Origin: Acidilobaceae archaeon
Lineage (GTDB): Archaea > Thermoproteota > Thermoprotei_A > Sulfolobales > Acidilobaceae
Length of the DNA: 35,578 nt
Direction: 5' to 3'
NCBI GenBank assembly: GCA_027014125.1
Contig: JALWEI010000021.1
Location: 1-35,578, forward strand
Part shown: positions 23,582-31,659 of the stretch, piece after piece
How the letters are laid out: each line of letters starts with the position of its first letter
Position numbering within the stretch: position 1 is the stretch's first letter
The notes under the pieces: generated by a model
What the model was told of the DNA's origin: nothing
Databases searched by the model: none
Seen by the model: the letters and a program-made list of their open reading frames with translations, nothing else
Translations under genes and position numbers: made by a program

Positions 23582-23943
23582 TGGCGTGCCCCTGCAAGGA
23601 CCTACAGGGAGAGGAGCTAGTCAGGTGCCTAGCCCCACCACCAGGCGACTACGAGGTACACATACCCGTCTCAAGGGACAAGGCGGTGGTGGTAAACAAC
23701 AGTATAGGAGTCGGGCTACGCACCATAATACTAGACGAGACCCTCCCGTTCATGAACACCTTCACCAGGCCCCTAAGCCTAGACAGGGCCCTAGCACTTG
23801 CCAGGGTGGGGCTAGAGGAGCTGATGTGCAGAGTAGTCGAGGCGCTGGAGAAGGCAGCGAGCTCCGGCTCGGTCACCTCAAAGAGGCGGCTGGACGAGTG
23901 CAGGGAACTAGTGGATAGGATTAAAGAGTCCTGTAGGGGCTAG
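23581..23943 (+). CDS. Unknown small cysteine-containing protein
   Basis: A 120-residue protein with an N-terminal cysteine cluster (C3, C5, C16 in the segment beginning ACPCKDLQGEE) and three more cysteines in the helical C-terminal part, which could bind a metal or form disulfides. A central beta-rich region (VHIPVSRDKAVVVNN, GVGLRTIILDE) is followed by helices. No family was recognised. GTG 23581 overlaps the stop of the NfeD-like gene by one base (TAGTG), so it is probably translated together with it and may act with that membrane protein. Confidence 0.65.
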   Translation: MACPCKDLQGEELVRCLAPPPGDYEVHIPVSRDKAVVVNNSIGVGLRTIILDETLPFMNTFTRPLSLDRALALARVGLEELMCRVVEALEKAASSGSVTSKRRLDECRELVDRIKESCRG

Positions 23944-23977
23944 CGGCCCGGAATACATATAACCCGCCAGATTCTAA

Positions 23978-23990
23978 TATATAAATATAT
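23978..23990 (+). promoter_or_regulatory. TATA box near the 97-residue unknown gene
   Basis: TATATAAATATAT ends immediately before ATG 23991. Its position predicts a transcript start near GTG 24003; a weaker TACATATAAC near 23953 would suit ATG 23991. Confidence 0.5.
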
Positions 23991-24284
23991 ATGGTGGTAT
24001 CCGTGGCCCACCCAACCGCGCAACTCCTAACAGTAGAAGAGGCAAGAGACAGGCTATACAACGCAAGGATCAAGATAACATACCACGGGAAAACGCTAGA
24101 GATAACACTCAAGAACATAGCCAGGAAACCCCACACCCTCAAAGCCAGAGTAGAGGGAGACTACATACTAGTAGACATACACGACCCCACCGGGGAAGGG
24201 GTAGCAACCTGCTGCATACACAAGGCACACCTAGAAAAGGGAACAGGGGCAGAGTGCAAGAGCTTACTCTTACCACCACATTAG
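23991..24284 (+). CDS. Unknown 97-residue protein
   Basis: The protein looks like a small alpha/beta fold: an N-terminal helix (VEEARDRLYNA), a strand pair (KITYHGKTLEITLKNI, TLKARVEGDYILVDIHD) and a cysteine pair near the end (TCCIHK, then C91). No family was recognised. It has its own promoter. The start is either ATG 23991 or, judging by the TATA position, GTG 24003, which would remove four residues. It is separated from the beta-propeller gene downstream by 89 bases with another TATA-like element, so it is probably transcribed alone. Confidence 0.6.
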   Translation: MVVSVAHPTAQLLTVEEARDRLYNARIKITYHGKTLEITLKNIARKPHTLKARVEGDYILVDIHDPTGEGVATCCIHKAHLEKGTGAECKSLLLPPH

Positions 24285-24373
24285 GCTACAGGCTAGAACA
24301 CCCCCCACCCCGCCGCTCCAAGGCCTAGATCTATAACCACAGCCAGCCAAGGATCCAAAAATGGTGGAAGCAC

Positions 24374-26431
24374 GTGTCGAAGTACACCGGGAGAAGAATA
24401 ACCATGCCAGCACTACTACTAATACTAGTAGTGCTACTGGTGCCCACAGCATACTACACAGGCCTAAAAACAGCAAGCCAGGAAGGAGAAGCCACAGTAA
24501 CTCAGACAACAACGGTAACCGTCACATACACTCAGATCGAGACAGTAACAGCAGGAGGCACACAACAGGGCCAGGAAGAAGGAGAGGAGATAGGATTCAA
24601 GCTAGAAAAAGGCCTCCTAGAGCCCCTAAGCTGGGAGTCAGTAGACCAGCTACTAGCAGAGATATCCCCATGGGGCCCCACACCCCTATACAAGACAGTA
24701 GGCCCGGTCACCAGGACAACCATACAAGCGATCCCGGAGGCCGCGAAGCCAGGGATAGAGGCTCCAGCAGCCCCAAGCCCCGGTGAGGCCCCTGGAGAGT
24801 ATAGCAGGACCAACGTTAGGGTGGAGGGAGTCGATGAGATAGACGTGGTTAAGGTGAATGGGACCCATGCATTCATAGTAACAGGGGACACGCTCTACCT
24901 CGTCAAGGCATGGCCGCCGGAGGAGCTAAGCATAGTCGATAAGGTGGGCATAGGAGACCTCATAGAGGGTATAGAGAAAGGCATAGTCATGGCATACAAT
25001 GTAAGCGGCAGGCTTGTGCCGGCAGCCGGCATACCCTCATGGCCGTGGATAGAGGGGATCTACCTCCACCAGGACGATGTGATCGTAGTGGTGAGGGAGG
25101 GGGCCCAGTGGGGGCTGGATAGGGTATTCGTCGTCAAGTACCGCCCAGGCACCGGGGTGAAAAGCACGCTCTGGGCCACCGGCAACCTAGTAGACTCTCG
25201 ACTACTCAACGATACCCTAGTCCTAGTCCTCAACCAGCCAGCAACATACCCGGGAGCTAGGCCCCTAATCAACGGCGAGCCGCCAAGCCCGGAGAAGCTA
25301 GTGGTTACTGGCACACCCCAGGCATACGTCAACGTGGTGGCAATAGACGTGAGGACGATGAGCTACACGTACACGGGCATACTAGGCCCAGGAGCCACAA
25401 CCATCTACATGACCGCCAATGGGACACTCTACATAGCCCAGTCAACCTGGCAGGGCCCCGTCATACTGGAGCCAGTAGTAATCCCAGGCACCAAGCTGGG
25501 TGTAGACCAGCTGGCCGACATGGTGAAACCAGCCCCCAGGGCCGAGCCCAGCACTATGATCACAAGGATAAACCCCCTCATCGGTGAGGTCGAGGCGCAC
25601 ACCATAGTAGATGGAAGGGTCAGGGACACCTGGGGGATGGACGAGTACAAGGGGTACCTCAGGGTTGTCGTAGACACTGTGGAGTGGAGGAAAGTCAGGC
25701 TCTACATACTAGACGCCGCTACCCTAAGTGAGGTATCGAGGCTAGACGAGATAGCGGTTGACGAGGAGGTGTACGGGGTCAGATTCATGGGAGACATGGT
25801 ATACCTAGTAACATTCCGCAGGGTAGACCCGCTATTCGCGATAAGCCTCGCAGACCCCAAGGAGCCGGTGGTGATAGGATACCTAAAAGCGCCGGGCTTC
25901 GACGACTACCTGCACCCCCTACCAGGAGGCCTACTATTAGGAATAGGATATGAGAGGGTAGACAGGCTCAACAGCGTAAGGATCACGATATACAACATAA
26001 CAACCGGGGGCGCCCCAGAGCCCCTAGACAGGCTGTACATCAAGGCACAGTCAATCTGGAGCCCTCTGATAGAAGCCCCATACGGCTACAGGCTCCTAGA
26101 CATAAACATGGAGAAGGGAGTCATAGCGGTCCCAATAGTAGCATACAATGACACGGGCAAGAGAGGCTGGGAGACGATGAGGGGCTACGCCGTTATAGAG
26201 GTAAACACGTCCAAGCCGGGGCTATCCCTTAAAGGCTACCTTTGGACAGGCCCCGGAGAGTCACTAGTCAAGGCATTCCACATAGGAGACACTATATACC
26301 TGGCATCAACCACAGGCGAAGCAATACCAATAATGCCCATGCCACCAGGCCAACAGCCAGAAAAAACCCTAATAGTAAGGGCCTACAACATGGACACGCT
26401 ACAGCAAATAGGGGAGGCAAGGTCGAGCTAG
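24374..26431 (+). CDS. Exported beta-propeller domain protein
   Basis: An N-terminal signal or anchor helix (about residues 11-29) is followed by a Thr/Glu-rich linker (about 35-75) and a large beta-propeller domain. The line YSRTNVRVEGVDEIDVVKVNG (142-162) is the hallmark of the archaeal and bacterial beta-propeller family often called Beta_propel. Further propeller blades show repeated LYLV, VYLVTF and similar strands to the C terminus. Known members are surface or secreted proteins of unknown function. GTG 24374 has GGTGG six bases upstream and a TATA element CTATAACC centred near 24335. The end lies 22 bases before the hydrolase gene, which suggests co-transcription. Confidence 0.85.
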   Translation: MSKYTGRRITMPALLLILVVLLVPTAYYTGLKTASQEGEATVTQTTTVTVTYTQIETVTAGGTQQGQEEGEEIGFKLEKGLLEPLSWESVDQLLAEISPWGPTPLYKTVGPVTRTTIQAIPEAAKPGIEAPAAPSPGEAPGEYSRTNVRVEGVDEIDVVKVNGTHAFIVTGDTLYLVKAWPPEELSIVDKVGIGDLIEGIEKGIVMAYNVSGRLVPAAGIPSWPWIEGIYLHQDDVIVVVREGAQWGLDRVFVVKYRPGTGVKSTLWATGNLVDSRLLNDTLVLVLNQPATYPGARPLINGEPPSPEKLVVTGTPQAYVNVVAIDVRTMSYTYTGILGPGATTIYMTANGTLYIAQSTWQGPVILEPVVIPGTKLGVDQLADMVKPAPRAEPSTMITRINPLIGEVEAHTIVDGRVRDTWGMDEYKGYLRVVVDTVEWRKVRLYILDAATLSEVSRLDEIAVDEEVYGVRFMGDMVYLVTFRRVDPLFAISLADPKEPVVIGYLKAPGFDDYLHPLPGGLLLGIGYERVDRLNSVRITIYNITTGGAPEPLDRLYIKAQSIWSPLIEAPYGYRLLDINMEKGVIAVPIVAYNDTGKRGWETMRGYAVIEVNTSKPGLSLKGYLWTGPGESLVKAFHIGDTIYLASTTGEAIPIMPMPPGQQPEKTLIVRAYNMDTLQQIGEARSS

Positions 26432-26453
26432 CCCAAGAGGGTGTAGAAGGAGC

Positions 26454-27089
26454 TTGATAATCAAGAGGCTAGTACTAGGGCCACTACAGGTAAACACCTA
26501 CATCATAAAGAGCCGGGGAGAATGCCTAGTAGTAGACCCGGGAGAGTGTATAGGGGAGGAGATATCCAGGCTAGGGTGCAGAAGGATAATAGTAGCAGTA
26601 ACCCACGGCCACTTCGACCACACCCAGGGAGTAGACTGCCTCAAAGATGATGGCGCCACGCTAGCTGCGCACCCCCTAGAGCCCCAGGTGGCCAGGGAAT
26701 CAGCATCACTAGCCAGAGCCTGGGGGCTCAAAGCCCATACACAGGAGGCCGAGCCAGACCTGGAGCTAGGCGAGGGGGACACGCTGGAGATAGGAGGCCT
26801 AGCCTTCAGGGCCATACACACCCCAGGCCACAGCCCCGACCACATAATACTCTACAACGAGGACCCACCCCTAGCACTAGTAGGGGACCTCATATTCATG
26901 GGAAGCATAGGAAGAGTAGACCTACCAGGCTCCAACCCACGGGACATGAAGGCCAGTATAGAGAAGGCCAAGAGCGTGATCAGCCCCCAAGCCAGGCTCC
27001 TACCAGGCCACGGGCCAGAGACTAGCATGGAGGGGGAGCTGGAGAGAAACCCCTTCCTCAGGAACCCAAGCCTCATACTGCCTCCATAA
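26454..27089 (+). CDS. Metallo-beta-lactamase fold hydrolase, glyoxalase II-like
   Basis: The 211-residue protein has the metal-binding motifs of the family: THGHFDHTQG (residues 50-59), HTPGHS (about 117-122), GDLIFMGSIGR (about 139-149) and a late LPGHGPET. The pattern matches hydroxyacylglutathione hydrolase-like and related thioester hydrolases of archaea; the true substrate is unknown because glutathione is absent from such organisms. The start is TTG 26454 with AAGGAG just upstream. Its end overlaps the convergent K+ channel gene by 17 bases. Location in the cell is expected to be cytoplasmic since no signal peptide is present. Confidence 0.9.
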   Translation: MIIKRLVLGPLQVNTYIIKSRGECLVVDPGECIGEEISRLGCRRIIVAVTHGHFDHTQGVDCLKDDGATLAAHPLEPQVARESASLARAWGLKAHTQEAEPDLELGEGDTLEIGGLAFRAIHTPGHSPDHIILYNEDPPLALVGDLIFMGSIGRVDLPGSNPRDMKASIEKAKSVISPQARLLPGHGPETSMEGELERNPFLRNPSLILPP

Positions 27090-27882
27090 TCTCCCTCACA
27101 CCCTTTTCAGCCCTCTTCTCGGCAGTAGCCAGGAGGTACAACAGGTCTAGCTGTGCCTTGAGCCTGCTGAAGTCCTCCTCGTCGAGCTCCTCAATATTCC
27201 TGATCATCTCTACTATAATCTTCTTCCTCCTCTCCAAGGGGTTCCGGGGCTCCTCCCCTATGGTAGCGATCCTCGATATGCCTGAGGCCAGGCTTGACAG
27301 GAAGAAGGTGAAGAGGCCTATACCCACCAGCATGAGGAGGCTAGCTATAGCCCTCCCCTCAGGCGTCGAAGGGACCACGTCCCCATAGCCAACCGTGGTA
27401 ATAGTAACCAGGGCTAGCCAGAAGGCGTCCCACACACTAGAGACCCCACTGCCGGGGACGCCGGACTCGACCATATAGAGGCTGAGGGCTCCCCCCACCA
27501 GGGCTACAGCGGCAAGCACCCCAGCCTGGATAAGGAGGGTGTCAATCATCCTCCCAAGCCTACCCATCCCATGAACCAGGATCCTGACATCCCACACGAA
27601 CCTCGCAGCCCTAGCCAGGAGGGGGGCGAGTATAGCGGCCTTCACCGGCAGGAGTCCCCACACCGCCACGGGCAGCGAGGACGCGGCCAGCAGGGGGCCT
27701 GGGACCCCTGATATAAGGCCTGTGACTACCAGTATCATAGAGTAGACAGCATCGGCCCATATACCGGGGCCCGGGGCCTCGGTGGCGGCGAAGCTATACG
27801 CTAGCCCGGCACCCACCGCAGACGCTATTATATCCAGCAGCAGCCTGAAGCCTGGTGTGAGTATCTTCACATCCTCGTCCAA
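27073..27882 (-). CDS. KvAP-like potassium channel
   Basis: The pore region is unmistakable: S5, pore helix, selectivity filter TTVGYGD (in ALVTITTVGYGDVVPSTPEG, about residues 165-184) and S6 (LLMLVGIGLFTFFLSSLA), followed by a cytoplasmic helix (EELDEEDFSRLKAQLDLLYLL) resembling the KvAP tail. The first 120 residues contain about four hydrophobic segments in the place of a voltage sensor; the fourth (LLARAARFVWDVRILVHGMGR) has arginines but at irregular spacing, and acidic counter-charges in the middle segments are scarce. It should carry K+ across the membrane. The start is TTG 27882 or GTG 27870; a TATATATA lies about 31 bases upstream of the latter. Confidence 0.9.
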   Translation of the reverse strand: MDEDVKILTPGFRLLLDIIASAVGAGLAYSFAATEAPGPGIWADAVYSMILVVTGLISGVPGPLLAASSLPVAVWGLLPVKAAILAPLLARAARFVWDVRILVHGMGRLGRMIDTLLIQAGVLAAVALVGGALSLYMVESGVPGSGVSSVWDAFWLALVTITTVGYGDVVPSTPEGRAIASLLMLVGIGLFTFFLSSLASGISRIATIGEEPRNPLERRKKIIVEMIRNIEELDEEDFSRLKAQLDLLYLLATAEKRAEKGVREIMEAV

Positions 27883-27939
27883 CCCAGGACCCCCACTATA
27901 TATAGGGGGCCTACGTGTAAGGGAGGGGAAGGCGCGGTA

Positions 27940-28875
27940 TCACCCTAGGCACCTGAGCCCGAAGACCTCCTCAGCCGCCCCGTGAAGGTAGGCCTCCAGC
28001 CTACTCCTAGAGACGCCCCTGACCCGGAGGATCGTGTAGACCATACCCAGGTAAACACGAGGGTCTAGACCCTCCACCACCGGGTAATCGGTGCCATAGA
28101 GGACCTTACCCTCGGGCAGCGAGGATGCTATGTACGCAGCAAGCTCCGGGGGAAGGGCTGAGGTGTCCACCCTAACACCCTCAAACCTCCTAGCAAGGTG
28201 GAGTGCCTCCTCGGTGAACACTCCAGGTGCTATAGCGCTATACCCCCCAGCGTGGGCTATAATGACGACGACATCCCTGTACTCCCTGAGGAGGCTCTCG
28301 AGCCTAGAAGGGTCCCCGTAGCGGCAGAAGGCCGGTAGCTCCCATATGCCGGGGTCGCATCCTGCATGGACAACGACGGGGACCCCACGCTCCTCGGCAA
28401 CCTCGAGCACTACATGCATCGAGGGATCATCTAGGTACTTCAGCTGGAGGGTTGATATGACCTTGAAGCCCCCCGCCCCCCGGTCCAGGACTCCATGCAG
28501 CCACTTAGCGAGGTCCTCAGGGTCCATTCCAAGGTTAACGCCAGCCAGGATAGTGTAGTCACCCCCACCTGTGTCCAGGGCTTGGCATAGGGGCCGGAGG
28601 GAGCGTGTTAGGAGTATAGTGGAGGCCATGAGGCTCTCGGGCCTCAGCGCCTCAGCTATCCCCGGGGCGTACTTCCTTATCAGCCCCTCAGCCCTGGAGT
28701 GCTCCCTAACCACCTCCTCCATGGGTATGCTGGGCGGCTTTAGTGGGGGGATACCGAGTATAACAGCGGCGTGGGCCCCCGAGGACCTTAGGCTCCTGAC
28801 CAGGCTCCTTACCCCCTGGGGGCCCTGGGGTGAGTGGGTGTGAGCGTCTATGACGCAGGTCCCTGGCTCCCTCAT
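27940..28875 (-). CDS. Amidohydrolase-family metal-dependent hydrolase
   Basis: The 311-residue protein has the TIM-barrel amidohydrolase motifs: DAHTH at residues 10-14, a mid-barrel VVHAGCD (about 186-192) and IAHAGG (about 224-229), and GTDYP near 278-282 carrying the catalytic aspartate. This set matches the amidohydrolase-2 group (decarboxylase or lactonase-like and related enzymes) more than TatD nucleases. The substrate cannot be told. Its ATG overlaps the TGA of the acetyl-CoA synthetase gene by four bases (ATGA), so the two are translated together, and the product may act on a carboxylic acid or lactone feeding that enzyme. Confidence 0.82.
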   Translation of the reverse strand: MREPGTCVIDAHTHSPQGPQGVRSLVRSLRSSGAHAAVILGIPPLKPPSIPMEEVVREHSRAEGLIRKYAPGIAEALRPESLMASTILLTRSLRPLCQALDTGGGDYTILAGVNLGMDPEDLAKWLHGVLDRGAGGFKVISTLQLKYLDDPSMHVVLEVAEERGVPVVVHAGCDPGIWELPAFCRYGDPSRLESLLREYRDVVVIIAHAGGYSAIAPGVFTEEALHLARRFEGVRVDTSALPPELAAYIASSLPEGKVLYGTDYPVVEGLDPRVYLGMVYTILRVRGVSRSRLEAYLHGAAEEVFGLRCLG

Positions 28876-30869
28876 TTCTTGGCGAGCCTCTTGAACTCCT
28901 CCACGGCCTTCTTTACCTCCTCCACCGCGGTGGGGTCCTCGAGGGTTGAGGTGTCGCCGATCGGCCTGCCCTCTAGGAGGGCGATTAGTATCCTCCTCAT
29001 TATCTTGCCGCTCCTAGTCTTGGGGAGCTTCTTCACGAATAGTATCCTGGCTGGGACCGCTATGGGGCCTATCAGCTCCCTCACCCTCCTCTTGATATCC
29101 TCCTCCAGCTCCGGGCTGGGCTCGTAGCCCTCCCTGAGGACCACGGCGGCCACGGGTACCTGGCCCTTCACCGGGTCTGGGGCCCCCACGACTGCCGCCT
29201 CGCTCACCGCCGGGTGGGTTAGTATGGCGTCCTCCAGCTCTATCGTGCCTAGCCTGTGGCCGGCGACGTTGAGGACCTCGTCGGCCCTGCCTAGTAGCCA
29301 GAAGTAGCCGTCCTCGTCCCTAACCGCGTAGTCGGCGGGGTAGTAGATCCAGATGCCCTCCTCGGGCCTGCTGAACGTGCTCCAGTAGGTCCTCACGTAC
29401 CTCTCCGGGTCGCCCCATATGCCCATTAGCATGCCTGGCCACGGCTTCTTTATCACGATGAGGCCCTTCTTCCCGGGCTCCGCAGGGTCCCCGGTATAGT
29501 CGAGCACGTCGGCCACTATACCGGGCAGGGGTAGGGTTGCGCTCCCCGGCTTTAGGGGCACCAGGCTTATACCCGGGGCAGGGCTTATCATGGCCGCCCC
29601 GGTCTCGGTCTGCCACCACGTATCGACTATGGGGGCCTTCCTCTTCCCTATCTTCTCATAGTACCACTTCCACACCTCAGGGTTGATCGGCTCCCCGACG
29701 GTGCCTAGGAGGCGGAGTGTTTCCAGGCTATGCTTCTCAACCCACTGGTCCCCATACTTCCTGAGTAGCCTGAGGAGGGTGGGGCTGGTGTAGAAGGTCG
29801 TGACATCGTACCTATCCACTATGCTCCATATCCTGCCGGGGTCAGGGTAGTCGGGCGCCCCCTCGTACATGACGCTGGTCACGCCGTTCATCAGGGGCCC
29901 GTAGACTATGTAGGTGTGTCCCGTGATCCAGCCTATGTCGGCGGCGCACCAATACACATCCCCAGGAGCAGGATCCCAGTTCCACTGGAACACGTTGTAG
30001 ACGTAGGTCATGTAGCCCCCGACGCTGTGCATGATCCCCTTGGGCCTCCCGGTCGTGCCGCTCGTGTAGAGTATGAAGAGCACGTCGGTAGCCTTCCTAG
30101 GCTCGGGCCTGACATAGGCCCTGCTGGGCGCCTTCTCCAGCAGGTCGTGGTACCATACATCACGGCCCTCGCTCCACGAAACCTCTACACCCGCCCTCTT
30201 AACAACCACGACCTTCTCAACCTCTACACCCTGCTCCCTGGCTAGCGCTATTGCCTCGTCGGCAGAGTCCTTCAGCCTTACAACCCTACCCCTCCTGTAG
30301 AACCCGTCGGCAGTCACTAGGACCTTGGCCTTGGCATCGACTATACGATCCGCCAGGGCCCTGCTGCTGAAGCCTGAGAATACCACGCTGTGGATCCCGC
30401 CCAGCCTGGTTACCGCTAGCATGGTCGTGGGGAGCTCGGGGATCATGGGGAGGTAGATTGTGACCGTGTCACCTGGCTTGATGCCGACCTCCTCCCTGAG
30501 GCTCCAGGCTAGCCTGTTAACCTCCCTGTACAGCTCCCTGTAGCTTATGGTCCTCCTATCCCCGGGCTCTCCCTCCCAGTAGTAGGCTACCTTATCGAAG
30601 ACTGGGGTTCCGATCCACCTGTCGAGGGCGTTGAGGTTTATGTTAGTCTCGGCCCCCGTGAACCACCTGTAGAACGGGGGGTTGCTGTCATCAAGGACCT
30701 TGTCCCAGGTCTTGTACCACTCCAGCCCCCGGGCCATCGAGTCCCAGAACCCCTCTATGTCCCTCACGCTCTCCTCGTAGAAGTCTAGGTACTCCTCGAG
30801 GCCGGGATAGTACTTCTCCTTGAAGGGGAGAGCCTCCTCAGACAAGACACCACCCCACACTAGTCCCAC
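28872..30869 (-). CDS. acs: Acetyl-CoA synthetase (AMP-forming)
   Basis: The enzyme activates acetate, or another short acid, with ATP and CoA. It has the full set of ANL-family motifs: YTSGTTGRPKG (about residues 268-278), DTWWQTETG (about 418-426), YFWLLGRADEVLNVAGHRLG near 547-566 and the catalytic C-terminal lysine in LPKTRSGKIMRR near 625-636. The size of 665 residues is normal, and the N-terminal part resembles true Acs more than general acyl-CoA ligases. GTG 30869 opens the frame; GTG 30860 (23 bases from a TATA-like GGTTTACTA) or TTG 30845 are possible starts. It leads an operon with the amidohydrolase. Confidence 0.95.
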   Translation of the reverse strand: MGLVWGGVLSEEALPFKEKYYPGLEEYLDFYEESVRDIEGFWDSMARGLEWYKTWDKVLDDSNPPFYRWFTGAETNINLNALDRWIGTPVFDKVAYYWEGEPGDRRTISYRELYREVNRLAWSLREEVGIKPGDTVTIYLPMIPELPTTMLAVTRLGGIHSVVFSGFSSRALADRIVDAKAKVLVTADGFYRRGRVVRLKDSADEAIALAREQGVEVEKVVVVKRAGVEVSWSEGRDVWYHDLLEKAPSRAYVRPEPRKATDVLFILYTSGTTGRPKGIMHSVGGYMTYVYNVFQWNWDPAPGDVYWCAADIGWITGHTYIVYGPLMNGVTSVMYEGAPDYPDPGRIWSIVDRYDVTTFYTSPTLLRLLRKYGDQWVEKHSLETLRLLGTVGEPINPEVWKWYYEKIGKRKAPIVDTWWQTETGAAMISPAPGISLVPLKPGSATLPLPGIVADVLDYTGDPAEPGKKGLIVIKKPWPGMLMGIWGDPERYVRTYWSTFSRPEEGIWIYYPADYAVRDEDGYFWLLGRADEVLNVAGHRLGTIELEDAILTHPAVSEAAVVGAPDPVKGQVPVAAVVLREGYEPSPELEEDIKRRVRELIGPIAVPARILFVKKLPKTRSGKIMRRILIALLEGRPIGDTSTLEDPTAVEEVKKAVEEFKRLAKK

Positions 30870-30942
30870 AGGAGCGTCTAGTAAACCACACGAGGGGCCA
30901 GAAATAAAACCATTACTATAAACATCGTGTGGCGGCGCCCAA

Positions 30943-30951
30943 GCTTAAAGG
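30943..30951 (+). promoter_or_regulatory. TATA box for the LysE-type exporter gene
   Basis: GCTTAAAGG is centred 29 bases upstream of GTG 30976, consistent with a leaderless mRNA and supporting that start. Confidence 0.6.
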
Positions 30952-30975
30952 GAACCCACCCCCAGTGCCATAGAG

Positions 30976-31659
30976 GTGCCCTCCACGGTGTCGCTGAGGA
31001 GCCTGGTCGCGAAGACGCTACTCATAACACCCAGCGGCGCCCTCAGCCCAGGCCCCCTCTCAGCGGTGGGAGTAGCGGTAGGGGCCAGCCTAGGCCCCGC
31101 CGGGGGCCTCTTAGTAGCGTTGGGCCACATGATCGCAGAGTTGCCATACGTCTACGTACTGGTCAGGTTCATAGAGGCCGTTATGAGATGGCTAGACAAG
31201 TGGAGGCGCCCCCTGGTCGCGGTTGTAACGGTGTTCCTCCTCTACTTCTCCTACCTACTGGCTAGGGATGCGTACACCCTCTACACCAGCGGCGCCCTAG
31301 AGGTGGAGGCCGGGACGAGGACCTTCACACCCCTCCAGGCGATTCTAGCGGGGATCGTGTTGACCGCCCTAAACCCCTACTTCCTAGCCTGGTGGGCAAC
31401 TGTAGGCTACCCCCTGGTGGAGGGGGCAGCGAGGCACGGGGCCCGGGGCTTCACTGTGATGTATGCTAGCCACGTGTGGATGGACTATGCCTGGCTAGGC
31501 CTACTAGCCTGGGGCGGCGGGGCGGCTAGGGTCCTAGGTGTGAGGCCCTACGCCGTCCTACTCGGGCTCCTAGCAGTAGTACTGGCAGTGTTCGCGGCTA
31601 TGATGATAGTGGGCGAGGCCCGCGGCGGGAGGCTAGGGGACAGCCTCGAGGAGGGCTGA
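30976..31659 (+). CDS. LysE/RhtB-family exporter
   Basis: This is a 227-residue membrane protein with six predicted helices. The N-terminal signature SGALSPGPLSAVGVAVGASLGP and GLLVALGHMIAELPYV is characteristic of the LysE superfamily, which exports amino acids or related solutes. A second conserved block, ALNPYFLAWWATVG near residue 130, fits the N-P-x-x-x-x-W pattern of the family. The substrate is unknown. It stands alone on the plus strand between acs and the HD hydrolase, and its 3' end overlaps the convergent HD gene by 27 bases. Confidence 0.88.
   Translation: MPSTVSLRSLVAKTLLITPSGALSPGPLSAVGVAVGASLGPAGGLLVALGHMIAELPYVYVLVRFIEAVMRWLDKWRRPLVAVVTVFLLYFSYLLARDAYTLYTSGALEVEAGTRTFTPLQAILAGIVLTALNPYFLAWWATVGYPLVEGAARHGARGFTVMYASHVWMDYAWLGLLAWGGGAARVLGVRPYAVLLGLLAVVLAVFAAMMIVGEARGGRLGDSLEEG

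Noticed and set aside
24361-24786. ATG 24361 frame, ideally spaced (26 bases) from the TATA element
   Set aside because: The protein is low-complexity His/Asn/Thr/Arg and overlaps the N terminus of the beta-propeller protein, whose signal peptide and domain are clear; the ATG is better read as part of its leader.
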